Below, piece after piece: positions 10,732-17,216 of a stretch of DNA of 32,137 nt. Below the pieces are notes generated by a model. It did no database searches. It was not told the origin of the DNA and worked only from the letters and a program-made list of their open reading frames with translations. Every line of letters starts with the position of its first letter. The stretch's first letter is position 1. The position numbers and the translations under genes were made by a program. Source of the DNA: a virus; the IMG/VR virus record IMGVR_UViG_3300028025_002294, positions 1-32,137 of that record. One strand, 5' to 3'.

Positions 10732-10944
10732 ATGAAGACTACAGTAGAAATTATAGACGGTATTCCTGTAACTACTAATACCTTTGAGGATTCTGATTAC
10801 GCTACAGACTTACAAAAAGAAAGTTGGCTTTCTGTCTGTAGCGGATGCGAGTTTAAAGGAGAAGATAACTGTAAGAGTTGTGGTTGTTTGTTAGAATCTT
10901 TAATGAATCTAGCAACAGCTAAGTGTCCACTAGATAAATGGTAA
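10732..10944 (+). CDS. Small Cys-rich putative zinc-binding protein
   Basis: This 70-residue protein starts one base after the fibre stop. Its C-terminal half carries a Cys cluster, SVCSGCEF...NCKSCGCLLESL...KCP, arranged as CxxC...CxxCGC...C, which should bind a metal ion. Compact proteins with a similar CxxCGC pattern recur in Bacteroidota phages, usually without known function. The later gene at 26587 has a related pattern (CINCPYNS...CSFCGC). The position between fibre genes suggests a virion-assembly or minor structural role, but nothing in the sequence proves this. Confidence 0.75.
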   Translation: MKTTVEIIDGIPVTTNTFEDSDYATDLQKESWLSVCSGCEFKGEDNCKSCGCLLESLMNLATAKCPLDKW

Positions 10945-10947
10945 GAT

Positions 10948-11493
10948 ATGGGATTGGTATACGGATCTATTACAAATAAAGTTACTTCAGGAGATATTAA
11001 TGCTATTTCCCTAACTAATGCTACTATTGATACAACCTTTACAGGGAACAATGGAACAGATGGTTCATATCAAATAAAGATTAATCATAATAACTGTGGT
11101 TGTAACTTAACTCAAGTAGATATTGAGCTTAAAGATAATATTAACTGGAGGTATATTACTTTTGAGATGGATACAACAGGAGCATCTGCATGTTGGGGAT
11201 TCAACCACGGTGATTACAGTAATACAGGGAACTTATTAGCATACGATGAGCCTTCTGGGGACAGAGTCTTTGAAAATGTCAATTCTTGGGAGAATCTACA
11301 GTTTATTTCTCATAACAAAACAGTTGCTTGTGACAATGACGCTAATAACTTTATGAGATATAACGAGAATGGTCCACGTGTGTTTTGTATGAAGAGACGT
11401 AGAAATGTAAATGGTTCATTAGCTGCAATTAGTTTTGGTAGAGCATGTAACTGTAATGGAACAACAATAGTTAGAAATATAAGAATCTGGTAA
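10948..11493 (+). CDS. Cys-containing beta-rich protein of the fibre cluster, function unknown
   Basis: This 181-residue protein has no signal peptide and no membrane segment. It is predicted to be mostly beta strand, with many Asn, Gly and Thr residues like its neighbours. Cysteines occur in the pairs NNCGCNL and ACNCNG plus several single ones, unusual for a cytoplasmic phage protein; they could hold metal or structural disulphides. It lies 3 nt after the Cys-rich small gene and 1 nt before the LamG-like gene, in one transcription unit with the fibres. A tail-tip or fibre-accessory role is plausible from position only; I do not recognise the family. Confidence 0.7.
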   Translation: MGLVYGSITNKVTSGDINAISLTNATIDTTFTGNNGTDGSYQIKINHNNCGCNLTQVDIELKDNINWRYITFEMDTTGASACWGFNHGDYSNTGNLLAYDEPSGDRVFENVNSWENLQFISHNKTVACDNDANNFMRYNENGPRVFCMKRRRNVNGSLAAISFGRACNCNGTTIVRNIRIW

Positions 11494-11494
11494 T

Positions 11495-13087
11495 ATGCCT
11501 ACCTCAATTGGACAAAATAATAAGGAACTAGGATTGGTATTTGCTTTTGACACAGCAGATATGTATAACTCTTATAAAGGAGAACCTACTACTAATCTTA
11601 TTCCTTCTCCTGAATATAATTCTTACCCTACTTACGGAAATGGTTGGGCTAGTTATAACACAAATCAGTACTGTGGTAATAATGGATGTGCTGTATTTTG
11701 GGATATTCCAGCAATTGCTAGTGTGTCAAGTAATATAGTAACTACAGTAAGTTCTCACCCAATAAGATCTTTTGATGTCATTAGACCTGAGACAACAGGT
11801 GGAGGAGTAACTGCTAACGTAGACTACGTAGCAAAGAGAATATCAGCTACTCAATTTTCCTTACACGCTTATAATAGTTCTCAAGACGGAAGTCAAGGAT
11901 ATATTAATCCAGTTACAGGAGGACATAAAGTACACGATAGTTATTGGTTAGACGAAAGAGTATCAGTAAACGCAAGTAGTTTTCCTACAAAATGGTGGGG
12001 GGCTCCTCACTTACCTAACTCAGGAATAGTTAAAGAAATTATACCTAATGGATTTGATTTATTTCCTACTCCAACAAATTGTATAAGATTACATTGGAGT
12101 AGACCTGATGGAGTAACTGATGGTATGTCTTATGGAGTAGATGCTGCTGTAACTATTGGACAGCCAGTTACAACTTCATTTTATGTAAGAGCAGCTTCTG
12201 CTAGTGCTGTAGGTCAGTATATTGCATTTCAGCACTACAATTATGGAGGTATTGGTGGATCTAATGGATTTTTTTTAAATGCATTTACAGGTGCATCTGG
12301 AGTATGGGTAAGACGTAGTTTTACTTTTACTCCTACTCATGCTAACTTAATTTCATATTGGTTTCCAAGTAGTGGAAACATGAAAATAGATATAGCCAAC
12401 ATTCAGATAGAACAAAAGTCACATGTCACTCCTTTTACTATAGTAACTAGAAATAATACTAACTCTCTTTTAGACTTAACAGGAAACCATACTATAGACT
12501 TAAATACGTGTTCATTTACTGCTACAGGACATCCTACCTTAGATGGTACAGATGACAGGATTGATTTAGGTAACGTAAGCGATTACTTTACTCCTTCAAC
12601 TAAAGCTATTACAGTAGAAGCTGTGTTTAAGATTACACCAGGAGCAAGTGGGAGTATGGGACCTATATTTGAGAACTACAGATTTAACTTCTGGTACAAC
12701 TACTCAAATGATACTGTATATGGAGCTGTAAGAACAGGCCCTCCTGAAACTGCAGGTTACCAATATGCCAATGATAAGTCTTCTACTATTGCTTGTAGTT
12801 CAAAAGGAAGTTATAACCACGTAGTTATGATATACGAAACTATAGGAGGTTCTAACAGTAGAATTTCTTTTTATATAAACGGACAGTATGGAGGAATGGC
12901 TGAAGGATTAAAGATGGGTTCTTATCCTATATATGCTTCTTGGATAGGACAAAGTAATCACGGTGGTTATGGTACTTATAAATTAATAGGAGAAGTGAAC
13001 GCTTTAAGAGTTTATACAAGAGCTCTAACTGCAAGTGAAATTATACCAAATTATAAAAGTTATAAAACAAGATTTAATCTAGCTTAA
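11495..13087 (+). CDS. LamG/concanavalin-like adhesin, probable tail-associated carbohydrate-binding protein (paralogue 1)
   Basis: This 530-residue protein has no signal peptide, as expected for a virion protein. The N-terminus carries GLVFAFDTADMYNSYKGEP, a segment shared with the next gene. The middle (about residues 200-310) looks like a beta-sandwich of carbohydrate-binding type, with TTSFYVRAASAS and a later IQIEQKSHVTPF motif. The C-terminal ~190 residues form a LamG/Laminin_G_3-like domain: TLDGTDDRIDLGNVSD, ITVEAVFKI, HVVMIYE, ISFYINGQ and LRVYTRALTASEI, the usual order of strands and end motif for this fold. The final NYKSYKTRFNL matches NYKHYKLRYNL of its paralogue. It likely binds host glycans as part of the tail fibre or baseplate. 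It is followed 1 nt later by the related gene. Confidence 0.78.
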   Translation: MPTSIGQNNKELGLVFAFDTADMYNSYKGEPTTNLIPSPEYNSYPTYGNGWASYNTNQYCGNNGCAVFWDIPAIASVSSNIVTTVSSHPIRSFDVIRPETTGGGVTANVDYVAKRISATQFSLHAYNSSQDGSQGYINPVTGGHKVHDSYWLDERVSVNASSFPTKWWGAPHLPNSGIVKEIIPNGFDLFPTPTNCIRLHWSRPDGVTDGMSYGVDAAVTIGQPVTTSFYVRAASASAVGQYIAFQHYNYGGIGGSNGFFLNAFTGASGVWVRRSFTFTPTHANLISYWFPSSGNMKIDIANIQIEQKSHVTPFTIVTRNNTNSLLDLTGNHTIDLNTCSFTATGHPTLDGTDDRIDLGNVSDYFTPSTKAITVEAVFKITPGASGSMGPIFENYRFNFWYNYSNDTVYGAVRTGPPETAGYQYANDKSSTIACSSKGSYNHVVMIYETIGGSNSRISFYINGQYGGMAEGLKMGSYPIYASWIGQSNHGGYGTYKLIGEVNALRVYTRALTASEIIPNYKSYKTRFNLA

Positions 13088-13088
13088 T

Positions 13089-14348
13089 ATGGCAGTAGCA
13101 CAAGGATACGGAAAGACATCAAGTAACGGATTAGTATTTGCTTTTGATGCAGCTGATATAATTAACTCTTTTAAAGGTAAACCAGGTAGTAATGTATTAA
13201 ATGGTGTCTTTAGAATTTACGATGGGTATAGTCTAAGTACCTACAGTAATGGAAAGTTATTTGAAACTAACGGATATACAGAGGTAGTAAACATTCCTAC
13301 TTTAGGCACTATGACGGTAGAGTCCGTTGAGATTTATAATGTATATTCTGGATATGGAGATGATGGAAATTTTAACTGTTGTCCAAGTTTATTTAGGTAT
13401 CATAATAGTTGGAGATCCATTATACTACAGGGCAACACAAACTACACTTACGAAATTGTATACAAGTGTGATTCAGGATACACACATCCTAACTATATGT
13501 ATCACTACGAGTATAGATCAGACGGTACTTACAACACAGAGTTTGGAGTACATGATAATAGTAGAAGAACTGAATTAGGAGATGGGTGGTATCATGCTTG
13601 GGGATCATTTACAACTCAACCTACTACAGCAGATGGATCTTTTGGATTATGGTACTATAACTACAATACTAAAGACAAAGTATCTGTTGCTAAAATTAGT
13701 TTACAAGAGGGACTTAGCGTACTTCCTCCTAGACAACTTATTACCCCTAACACTACTAGATCTGTAACACAGTCTCTTTATGACTTAACTGATAATGCAA
13801 CAATAAATCTTTCCAATGTATCATTTGATATTACAGGAGAACTTGTATTTGATGGTACAGACGATACAATATCAGTAAACTCATACCCCGCTATTGAACT
13901 AGTGGATAATGTTTCGATTGAGTATGTTTATATGCGACTCTCAACAGATCCTATTTTAGATGTTATTGCAAATAAGTATCATAGCACAGGATGGGAATTA
14001 TTTTGTACAACTTCTAATACATTTGCATTAGCTGGAAGAAATGGAGATGGCACATATTATTCAACATCAAATGCGGCCTACTCTATACAAAATAATAAGT
14101 ATTATCATTTAGTTGCCATTAAAGAAGGTAACTCATGGAGATTATATGTAAATGGAGAACTATATGCATCTCTAACAGCGACTAGTATAGGAACTTGGAG
14201 TAATACAGGGATTCTTCAAATTGGCGGAGAAGGTGGTGGATATTTTCCTAATATGAAATTACCAATTTTAAAAATCTACAATAGGGTTTTAATACAAGCT
14301 GAGATTTCTCAAAACTATAAACATTATAAATTAAGATATAACTTATGA
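13089..14348 (+). CDS. LamG/concanavalin-like adhesin, probable tail-associated carbohydrate-binding protein (paralogue 2)
   Basis: This 419-residue paralogue of the preceding gene shares the N-terminal GLVFAFDAADIINSFKGKP segment and the C-terminal LamG-like domain: ELVFDGTDDTISV, VSIEYVYM, YHLVAIKEG, WRLYVNGELYASL and LKIYNRVLIQAEISQNYKHY. The central part is shorter and largely different from paralogue 1, consistent with tandem duplication followed by replacement of the binding module. The middle contains another beta-sandwich-like stretch with YNYNTKDKVSVAKISLQEG. There is no signal peptide. The stop overlaps the next start (ATGA at 14345-14348), implying translational coupling. Likely function: receptor or glycan binding at the tail. 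Confidence 0.77.
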   Translation: MAVAQGYGKTSSNGLVFAFDAADIINSFKGKPGSNVLNGVFRIYDGYSLSTYSNGKLFETNGYTEVVNIPTLGTMTVESVEIYNVYSGYGDDGNFNCCPSLFRYHNSWRSIILQGNTNYTYEIVYKCDSGYTHPNYMYHYEYRSDGTYNTEFGVHDNSRRTELGDGWYHAWGSFTTQPTTADGSFGLWYYNYNTKDKVSVAKISLQEGLSVLPPRQLITPNTTRSVTQSLYDLTDNATINLSNVSFDITGELVFDGTDDTISVNSYPAIELVDNVSIEYVYMRLSTDPILDVIANKYHSTGWELFCTTSNTFALAGRNGDGTYYSTSNAAYSIQNNKYYHLVAIKEGNSWRLYVNGELYASLTATSIGTWSNTGILQIGGEGGGYFPNMKLPILKIYNRVLIQAEISQNYKHYKLRYNL

Positions 14349-14683
14349 GCAATTTTCCAAATAGACGTTGGCTTATAATCCCAACGATAGACATAGACAA
14401 GATTAACTTTGATGAGGTATTACAGATTTCTCCTGAGACCTTAAGACTTTCTAAAGACCAGAGTAAAACCTTTATCAAGTATGATATCTATACAGTAGAG
14501 GAGGATATCATACATAACACTACTAATCCAGAGACAGGAGACCCTATTATAAATACTGTTTCTGCTGGAACTTATGGTAGACCTTCTATTTATAAAGAAG
14601 GTATGAAAGAATATCTTCACGAAGAGATATTAGAAGTCCTATCTACAGAAGAATGGATCTTACCTAATATCTTGACAATTTAA
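14345..14683 (+). CDS. Small protein ending the fibre operon, function unknown
   Basis: This 112-residue protein starts within the stop of the LamG-like paralogue. It has no membrane segment or signal peptide and is mixed alpha/beta with many acidic residues. It begins with MSNFPNRRWLIIPTIDIDKINFDEVLQ; the NRRWLIIP opening and a mid-sequence regular in Thr and Glu (KYDIYTVEEDI) do not match a family I can name. Position last in the fibre operon, just before a promoter, suggests a fibre-assembly or capping role, but this is only positional inference. Confidence 0.65.
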   Translation: MSNFPNRRWLIIPTIDIDKINFDEVLQISPETLRLSKDQSKTFIKYDIYTVEEDIIHNTTNPETGDPIINTVSAGTYGRPSIYKEGMKEYLHEEILEVLSTEEWILPNILTI

Positions 14684-14701
14684 CTAATAGCATTATATTT
14701 G
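14672..14701 (+). promoter_or_regulatory. Bacteroidota-type promoter (TTG-N19-TATATTTG)
   Basis: TTG at 14672-14674 is followed after 19 bases by TATATTTG at 14694-14701, an exact fit to the Bacteroidota primary-sigma consensus (-33 TTG, -7 TAnnTTTG). It overlaps the end of the preceding gene and lies ~36 nt before the gene at 14738. The 13-base string AGCATTATATTTG recurs exactly at 15275-15287. Confidence 0.75.
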
Positions 14702-14716
14702 TAATGTATACAAATC

Positions 14717-14732
14717 TAAAATTATAATTTTA
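14717..14732. promoter_or_regulatory. Perfect 16-bp AT-only palindrome in the 5' leader
   Basis: TAAAATTATAATTTTA is a perfect palindrome lying between the promoter and the start codon at 14738. It could be an operator half-site pair or a weak RNA hairpin near the initiation region. AT-only palindromes arise easily by chance in DNA this AT-rich. Confidence 0.35.
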
Positions 14733-14737
14733 CAACA

Positions 14738-15244
14738 ATGGCACTTAAAATCACAAAAAGCATTGGTACCGATAAAGGTATTACCAATGAGGCATACGTA
14801 CGTATTGCCGACTATCAAATTTCTAAATCTGGTAACGCTAACTTCCGTATCCAGCTTTTCTTAAATGAATCAGATGCTACTCCTAGCAATGCTTCTATGG
14901 GCCCTATGGGTGGAGATCAAGCACGTAACCAAGCAATTGGTGAGTACTTGTCTGTTCCTTTGACTAAGCAAGTAGAAGAAGTAAAAACTCGCACTATGAT
15001 GCAACCAGTAGAGAAGGACGTAGTTAAGACTCGTACTATCACTAATGCAGAAGGTGAAGAGGTATCAGAAGAGTACACTGTAAAAGAGTACGTAACTGAA
15101 GAAGTTACCGAGGAATACACAGTAACTAACACTGTTCCTGATTTATCTTCAGCTGAAGGTGTTGACATTTTTGCATTTGGCTACAGCCACTTGAAAGTAA
15201 AACTTGTCAGCTTATTCTCTGCTGCAAAGGTAGAAGACTGCTAA
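14738..15244 (+). CDS. Putative abundant virion or accessory protein with Glu/Thr/Val repeats, function unknown
   Basis: This 168-residue soluble protein is expressed from its own promoter 36 nt upstream. The N-terminal ~75 residues (MALKITKSIGTDKGITNEAYVRI) look like a beta domain. Residues ~80-130 form an imperfect repeat rich in Glu, Val and Thr (KTRTMMQPVEKD, KTRTITNAEGEEV, EEYTVKEYVTEEVTEEYTV), likely extended or alternating strands. The C-terminus (GVDIFAFGYSHLKVKLVSL) is again ordered. Codon choice uses CGT for Arg more than the fibre genes do, often seen in highly expressed phage genes. A structural or tail-assembly role is possible, but no family is recognised. Confidence 0.65.
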   Translation: MALKITKSIGTDKGITNEAYVRIADYQISKSGNANFRIQLFLNESDATPSNASMGPMGGDQARNQAIGEYLSVPLTKQVEEVKTRTMMQPVEKDVVKTRTITNAEGEEVSEEYTVKEYVTEEVTEEYTVTNTVPDLSSAEGVDIFAFGYSHLKVKLVSLFSAAKVEDC

Positions 15245-15279
15245 TTTGGCAGGATTTATAAGTATTTATAAAAAAGCAT

Positions 15280-15287
15280 TATATTTG
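15280..15287 (+). promoter_or_regulatory. Probable promoter -7 element (TATATTTG)
   Basis: TATATTTG at 15280-15287 matches TAnnTTTG, and the surrounding 13 bases (15275-15287) are identical to those of the promoter at 14689-14701. No TTG lies at the expected ~19-base spacing, so the -33 element is weak or missing. The next gene starts 25 nt downstream. Confidence 0.55.
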
Positions 15288-15312
15288 CATAAACCAACTA
15301 AACATATAAATC

Positions 15313-15612
15313 ATGGCAACTAAATTAAACGAACAAGAAATTGAAGCAATCAAAGGCTTCCAGCAAAAGACTCAAAACGTAATTATGGATTTGGGTAAGA
15401 TTGAACTCCAGATGAATGACTTGCTTTCTGTAAAAGAGAAAGTAAAAGAAGCAATGGCAGAAGTAGTGAAAGAACAGAATGAGTTCTTCCAATCTATCGA
15501 AGCTAGCTACGGTAAAGGTCAAATCAATTTGGATTCATTTGAATTCATCCCTGCTGAAGCACCTGCTGATGAAACTCCTGTAGTTCCCTTTACTCAGGCA
15601 GAAGTATTGTAA
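15313..15612 (+). CDS. Small coiled-coil protein widespread in crAss-like and related Bacteroidota phages
   Basis: This 99-residue, mostly helical protein has heptad-like spacing over residues ~5-65 (ELQMNDLLSVKEKVKEAMAE region), followed by a YGKGQINLDSFEFIP motif and an acidic Pro-rich tail. The pattern of helices, then a Tyr-Gly-x-Gly turn, then 'INLxxxEFxP', recalls a small protein family common in Bacteroidota phages; I have no established function for it. It is monocistronic, sitting between its own -7 element and a strong terminator, so its dose is likely controlled separately. A chaperone or assembly role is possible but unproven. Confidence 0.7.
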   Translation: MATKLNEQEIEAIKGFQQKTQNVIMDLGKIELQMNDLLSVKEKVKEAMAEVVKEQNEFFQSIEASYGKGQINLDSFEFIPAEAPADETPVVPFTQAEVL

Positions 15613-15632
15613 TATTATTTATTACGCAAAAG

Positions 15633-15665
15633 AAACCCTCAGAGAAATCTGGGGGTTTTTTGTTT
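15633..15665 (+). terminator. Rho-independent terminator
   Basis: An 11-bp stem pairs 15633-15643 with 15648-15658 (AAACCCTCAGA with TCTGGGGGTTT, one G-U pair) around a GAAA tetraloop. Six to seven T residues follow directly. This is a textbook intrinsic terminator closing the gene at 15313. Confidence 0.9.
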
Positions 15666-15678
15666 AACAGTTAAGTAG

Positions 15679-15708
15679 TTGACTTATTTTTTTAAAGTTT
15701 TATCTTTG
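15679..15708 (+). promoter_or_regulatory. Bacteroidota-type promoter (TTGAC, 19-base spacer, TATCTTTG) for the lysis and secreted-protein operon
   Basis: TTG at 15679-15681 (in TTGAC) and TATCTTTG at 15701-15708 are separated by 19 bases, an exact consensus match. It follows the terminator directly and precedes the holin-like gene with a ~170-nt leader, so it likely drives the long operon that follows. Confidence 0.8.
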
Positions 15709-15762
15709 CCCATAACCAACCTTTTCTCACCTAAGTACCGTTTATGAAAGTCCGAAGTTACT

Positions 15763-15885
15763 TTGAACATCCTTTCAGATATCACTGTGCTGGTGAGTTT
15801 AACTGTTTTTCTCACTGTCCTACTTTCTAAGTGGGCTATAGAAGACATTATTAAATTCTTAAAGAATAAAAAAGGTAACATATGA
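15763..15885 (+). CDS. Possible small hydrophobic protein (non-ATG start) coupled to the holin-like gene
   Basis: This frame encodes about 40 residues: a strongly hydrophobic segment (ILSDITVLVSLTVFLTVLLS) followed by a basic-amphipathic tail (KWAIEDIIKFLKNKKGNI). Its stop overlaps the next start as ATATGA, the coupling arrangement seen elsewhere in this operon. The only in-frame start candidates are TTG 15763 or GTG 15787/15793. An ATG at 15744 opens a different frame that would need a +1 shift to enter it. A one-TM protein next to a holin suggests an antiholin, pinholin or spanin-like role. Non-ATG initiation makes this uncertain. Confidence 0.4.
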   Translation: MNILSDITVLVSLTVFLTVLLSKWAIEDIIKFLKNKKGNI

Positions 15886-16130
15886 AACTATTAAACTTTA
15901 TTGGCGGACTCTTCAAAGATGAGAAGGGTGTTGTCTCCATGAAACGATTGTGCGGATTAGCATGCACAGTTACACTATGCGCTACATTGTACGCTAACTC
16001 TTTTACCGAAGCTCACTTTGCTCCTTCTGTTCCTTTGGTGGATGCAGTTGCTTTGTTGGCTTTTGGCTGTTTAGGTTTGACTTCTGTTGAGAAAATCATG
16101 AAGAAGCCAGAAGCACCTAGCGAAGACTAA
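15882..16130 (+). CDS. Holin-like small membrane protein
   Basis: This 82-residue protein begins with an amphipathic segment (LLNFIGGLFKDEKGVVSMKR), followed by two hydrophobic segments at about 23-40 (LCGLACTVTLCATLYA) and 51-68 (LVDAVALLAFGCLGLT), ending in a charged tail (EKIMKKPEAPSED). The layout, with the 'KGVxSMKRxxGL' opening and 'VALLAFGxLGL' second helix, fits small holins of Bacteroidota phages, which form lesions in the inner membrane to release the endolysin. It lies 27 nt upstream of a peptidoglycan-enzyme candidate, the usual holin-endolysin order. No biochemical motif distinguishes it from other two-TM proteins. Confidence 0.7.
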   Translation: MKLLNFIGGLFKDEKGVVSMKRLCGLACTVTLCATLYANSFTEAHFAPSVPLVDAVALLAFGCLGLTSVEKIMKKPEAPSED

Positions 16131-16133
16131 TTT

Positions 16134-16157
16134 ACTATAAACTATAAACTATAAACT
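16134..16157 (+). repeat. Three tandem ACTATAA heptamers directly before the endolysin start
   Basis: ACTATAA occurs at 16134-16140, 16141-16147 and 16148-16154, followed by ACT and the ATG at 16158. The repeat fills nearly the whole gap between the holin-like and endolysin genes, where the ribosome binds. Slippage in copy number would alter the initiation region. Confidence 0.8.
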
Positions 16158-16745
16158 ATGAGCTACACAAGAGAACAAATCGAAGCGGCTATGAAAGCTA
16201 AAGGTTACAAGTACTTTGAAAACGGAGACTTTAACATCAACATTATTGGTGTTAGAAACTCTGCTACTGGTACTAAAGTAACTAACGTATTTGACGATCA
16301 CTTGACTCTTTCTTACAAAGAAGGTGGAGAGTGGAAATTTAAAATCTGGCCTGCTACTACAGATCCAGGAACTAAGGGAGTTAAAGAATTCCATAACGCT
16401 GCAGGTGTTGCACGTTTAGTACCTGGTCAATACTCAGGTTCACACCACATTGCATTACACCAAGGTAAGTACGAAGCTTTGAAACAAAAGGCTAACGTTA
16501 AAGTTTACCGTGATGTTAACAAAGACATGAACTATGATGAGTCCAAGATACAAGAAGGGATCTTCGGTATTAACATTCATAAAGCTGGTGCAGACTCTAC
16601 CTACGTTGAGAACTGGTCAGAAGGTTGCCAAGTGTTTAAGAAGTCTGCCGACTTTGATGCGTTCTTGGCTATCTGTAAGAAGGCTGCAACATTGGGTGGT
16701 AATTCTTTTACGTACACTCTTATCGAGTCTAAAGACATTAAGTAA
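16158..16745 (+). CDS. Putative endolysin with L,D-transpeptidase-like (YkuD-type) catalytic motif
   Basis: This 195-residue soluble protein has no signal peptide, as for a holin-dependent lysin. Its C-terminal half carries GIFGINIHKAG...NWSEGCQVF: His141 followed by Ser154-Glu-Gly-Cys157. This resembles the His...[S/T]xGC signature of the L,D-transpeptidase/YkuD fold, with Cys157 as candidate nucleophile. Upstream segments (HNAAGVARLVPGQYSGSHH, KVYRDVNKDMNYD) are also found in phage proteins of this type. Members act on peptidoglycan stem peptides; here cleavage is likelier than cross-linking given the position after a holin-like gene. The glycine of a classical HG pair is replaced, and activity on peptidoglycan is inferred, not shown. 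The stop abuts the next ATG. Confidence 0.65.
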   Translation: MSYTREQIEAAMKAKGYKYFENGDFNINIIGVRNSATGTKVTNVFDDHLTLSYKEGGEWKFKIWPATTDPGTKGVKEFHNAAGVARLVPGQYSGSHHIALHQGKYEALKQKANVKVYRDVNKDMNYDESKIQEGIFGINIHKAGADSTYVENWSEGCQVFKKSADFDAFLAICKKAATLGGNSFTYTLIESKDIK

Positions 16746-17216
16746 ATGAAAGGACTTCTAGTAAGTCTTTTTCTGATTCTCTCTATCCCCTGTTCTTCTC
16801 AGATTAAAGTGATGAAGGCAGGGGATGGTTGGGATTTAAGGGTAGACTCAGCCTTAGCATTAATTGCTCAAACAGATGTCAACACATACACTAGATTAAT
16901 AGATGTCTGCGACATAGTAGACTTTTGGATTAGTCCCTATTCTTCTAACAACATCTCTCAAGACGGAAACACTATTTACATAGCCGTAGGAGATGCAAAG
17001 ATGAACTCAATTGCTAACTTAGCTTGTGTTCTTGTACATGAGAGTCTTCACCTAAGCTACTTGCTACATCCAATAGCACAGAGTCTAGATGAAGAAGAAC
17101 TTAAGTGTTACATATACGAACTAAGTTTTATAAATAAACTACCAACCCCAGAGCCTTGGTTACAGGCAAACGCTGTAGAACAAATACATAAACTAAGTAA
17201 AATAAAAACAAAATGA
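16746..17216 (+). CDS. Secreted HExxH protein (putative zincin metallopeptidase)
   Basis: This 156-residue protein has an N-terminal signal peptide (MKGLLVSLFLILSIPCSSQ, cleavage near residues 15-19). Cys16 is not in a good lipobox. Residues 98-102 are HESLH within CVLVHESLHLSY, the zinc-binding HExxH of minimal metallopeptidases. A downstream acidic helix (SLDEEELKCYIYEL, with Glu116-118 and Glu125) can supply the third ligand, as in gluzincin-like folds. It would act in the periplasm or outside the cell. It starts immediately after the endolysin stop and overlaps the next start by 4 nt. Candidate roles are cleavage of envelope proteins during lysis or processing of the secreted partners encoded downstream. 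I cannot name the family. Confidence 0.65.
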   Translation: MKGLLVSLFLILSIPCSSQIKVMKAGDGWDLRVDSALALIAQTDVNTYTRLIDVCDIVDFWISPYSSNNISQDGNTIYIAVGDAKMNSIANLACVLVHESLHLSYLLHPIAQSLDEEELKCYIYELSFINKLPTPEPWLQANAVEQIHKLSKIKTK

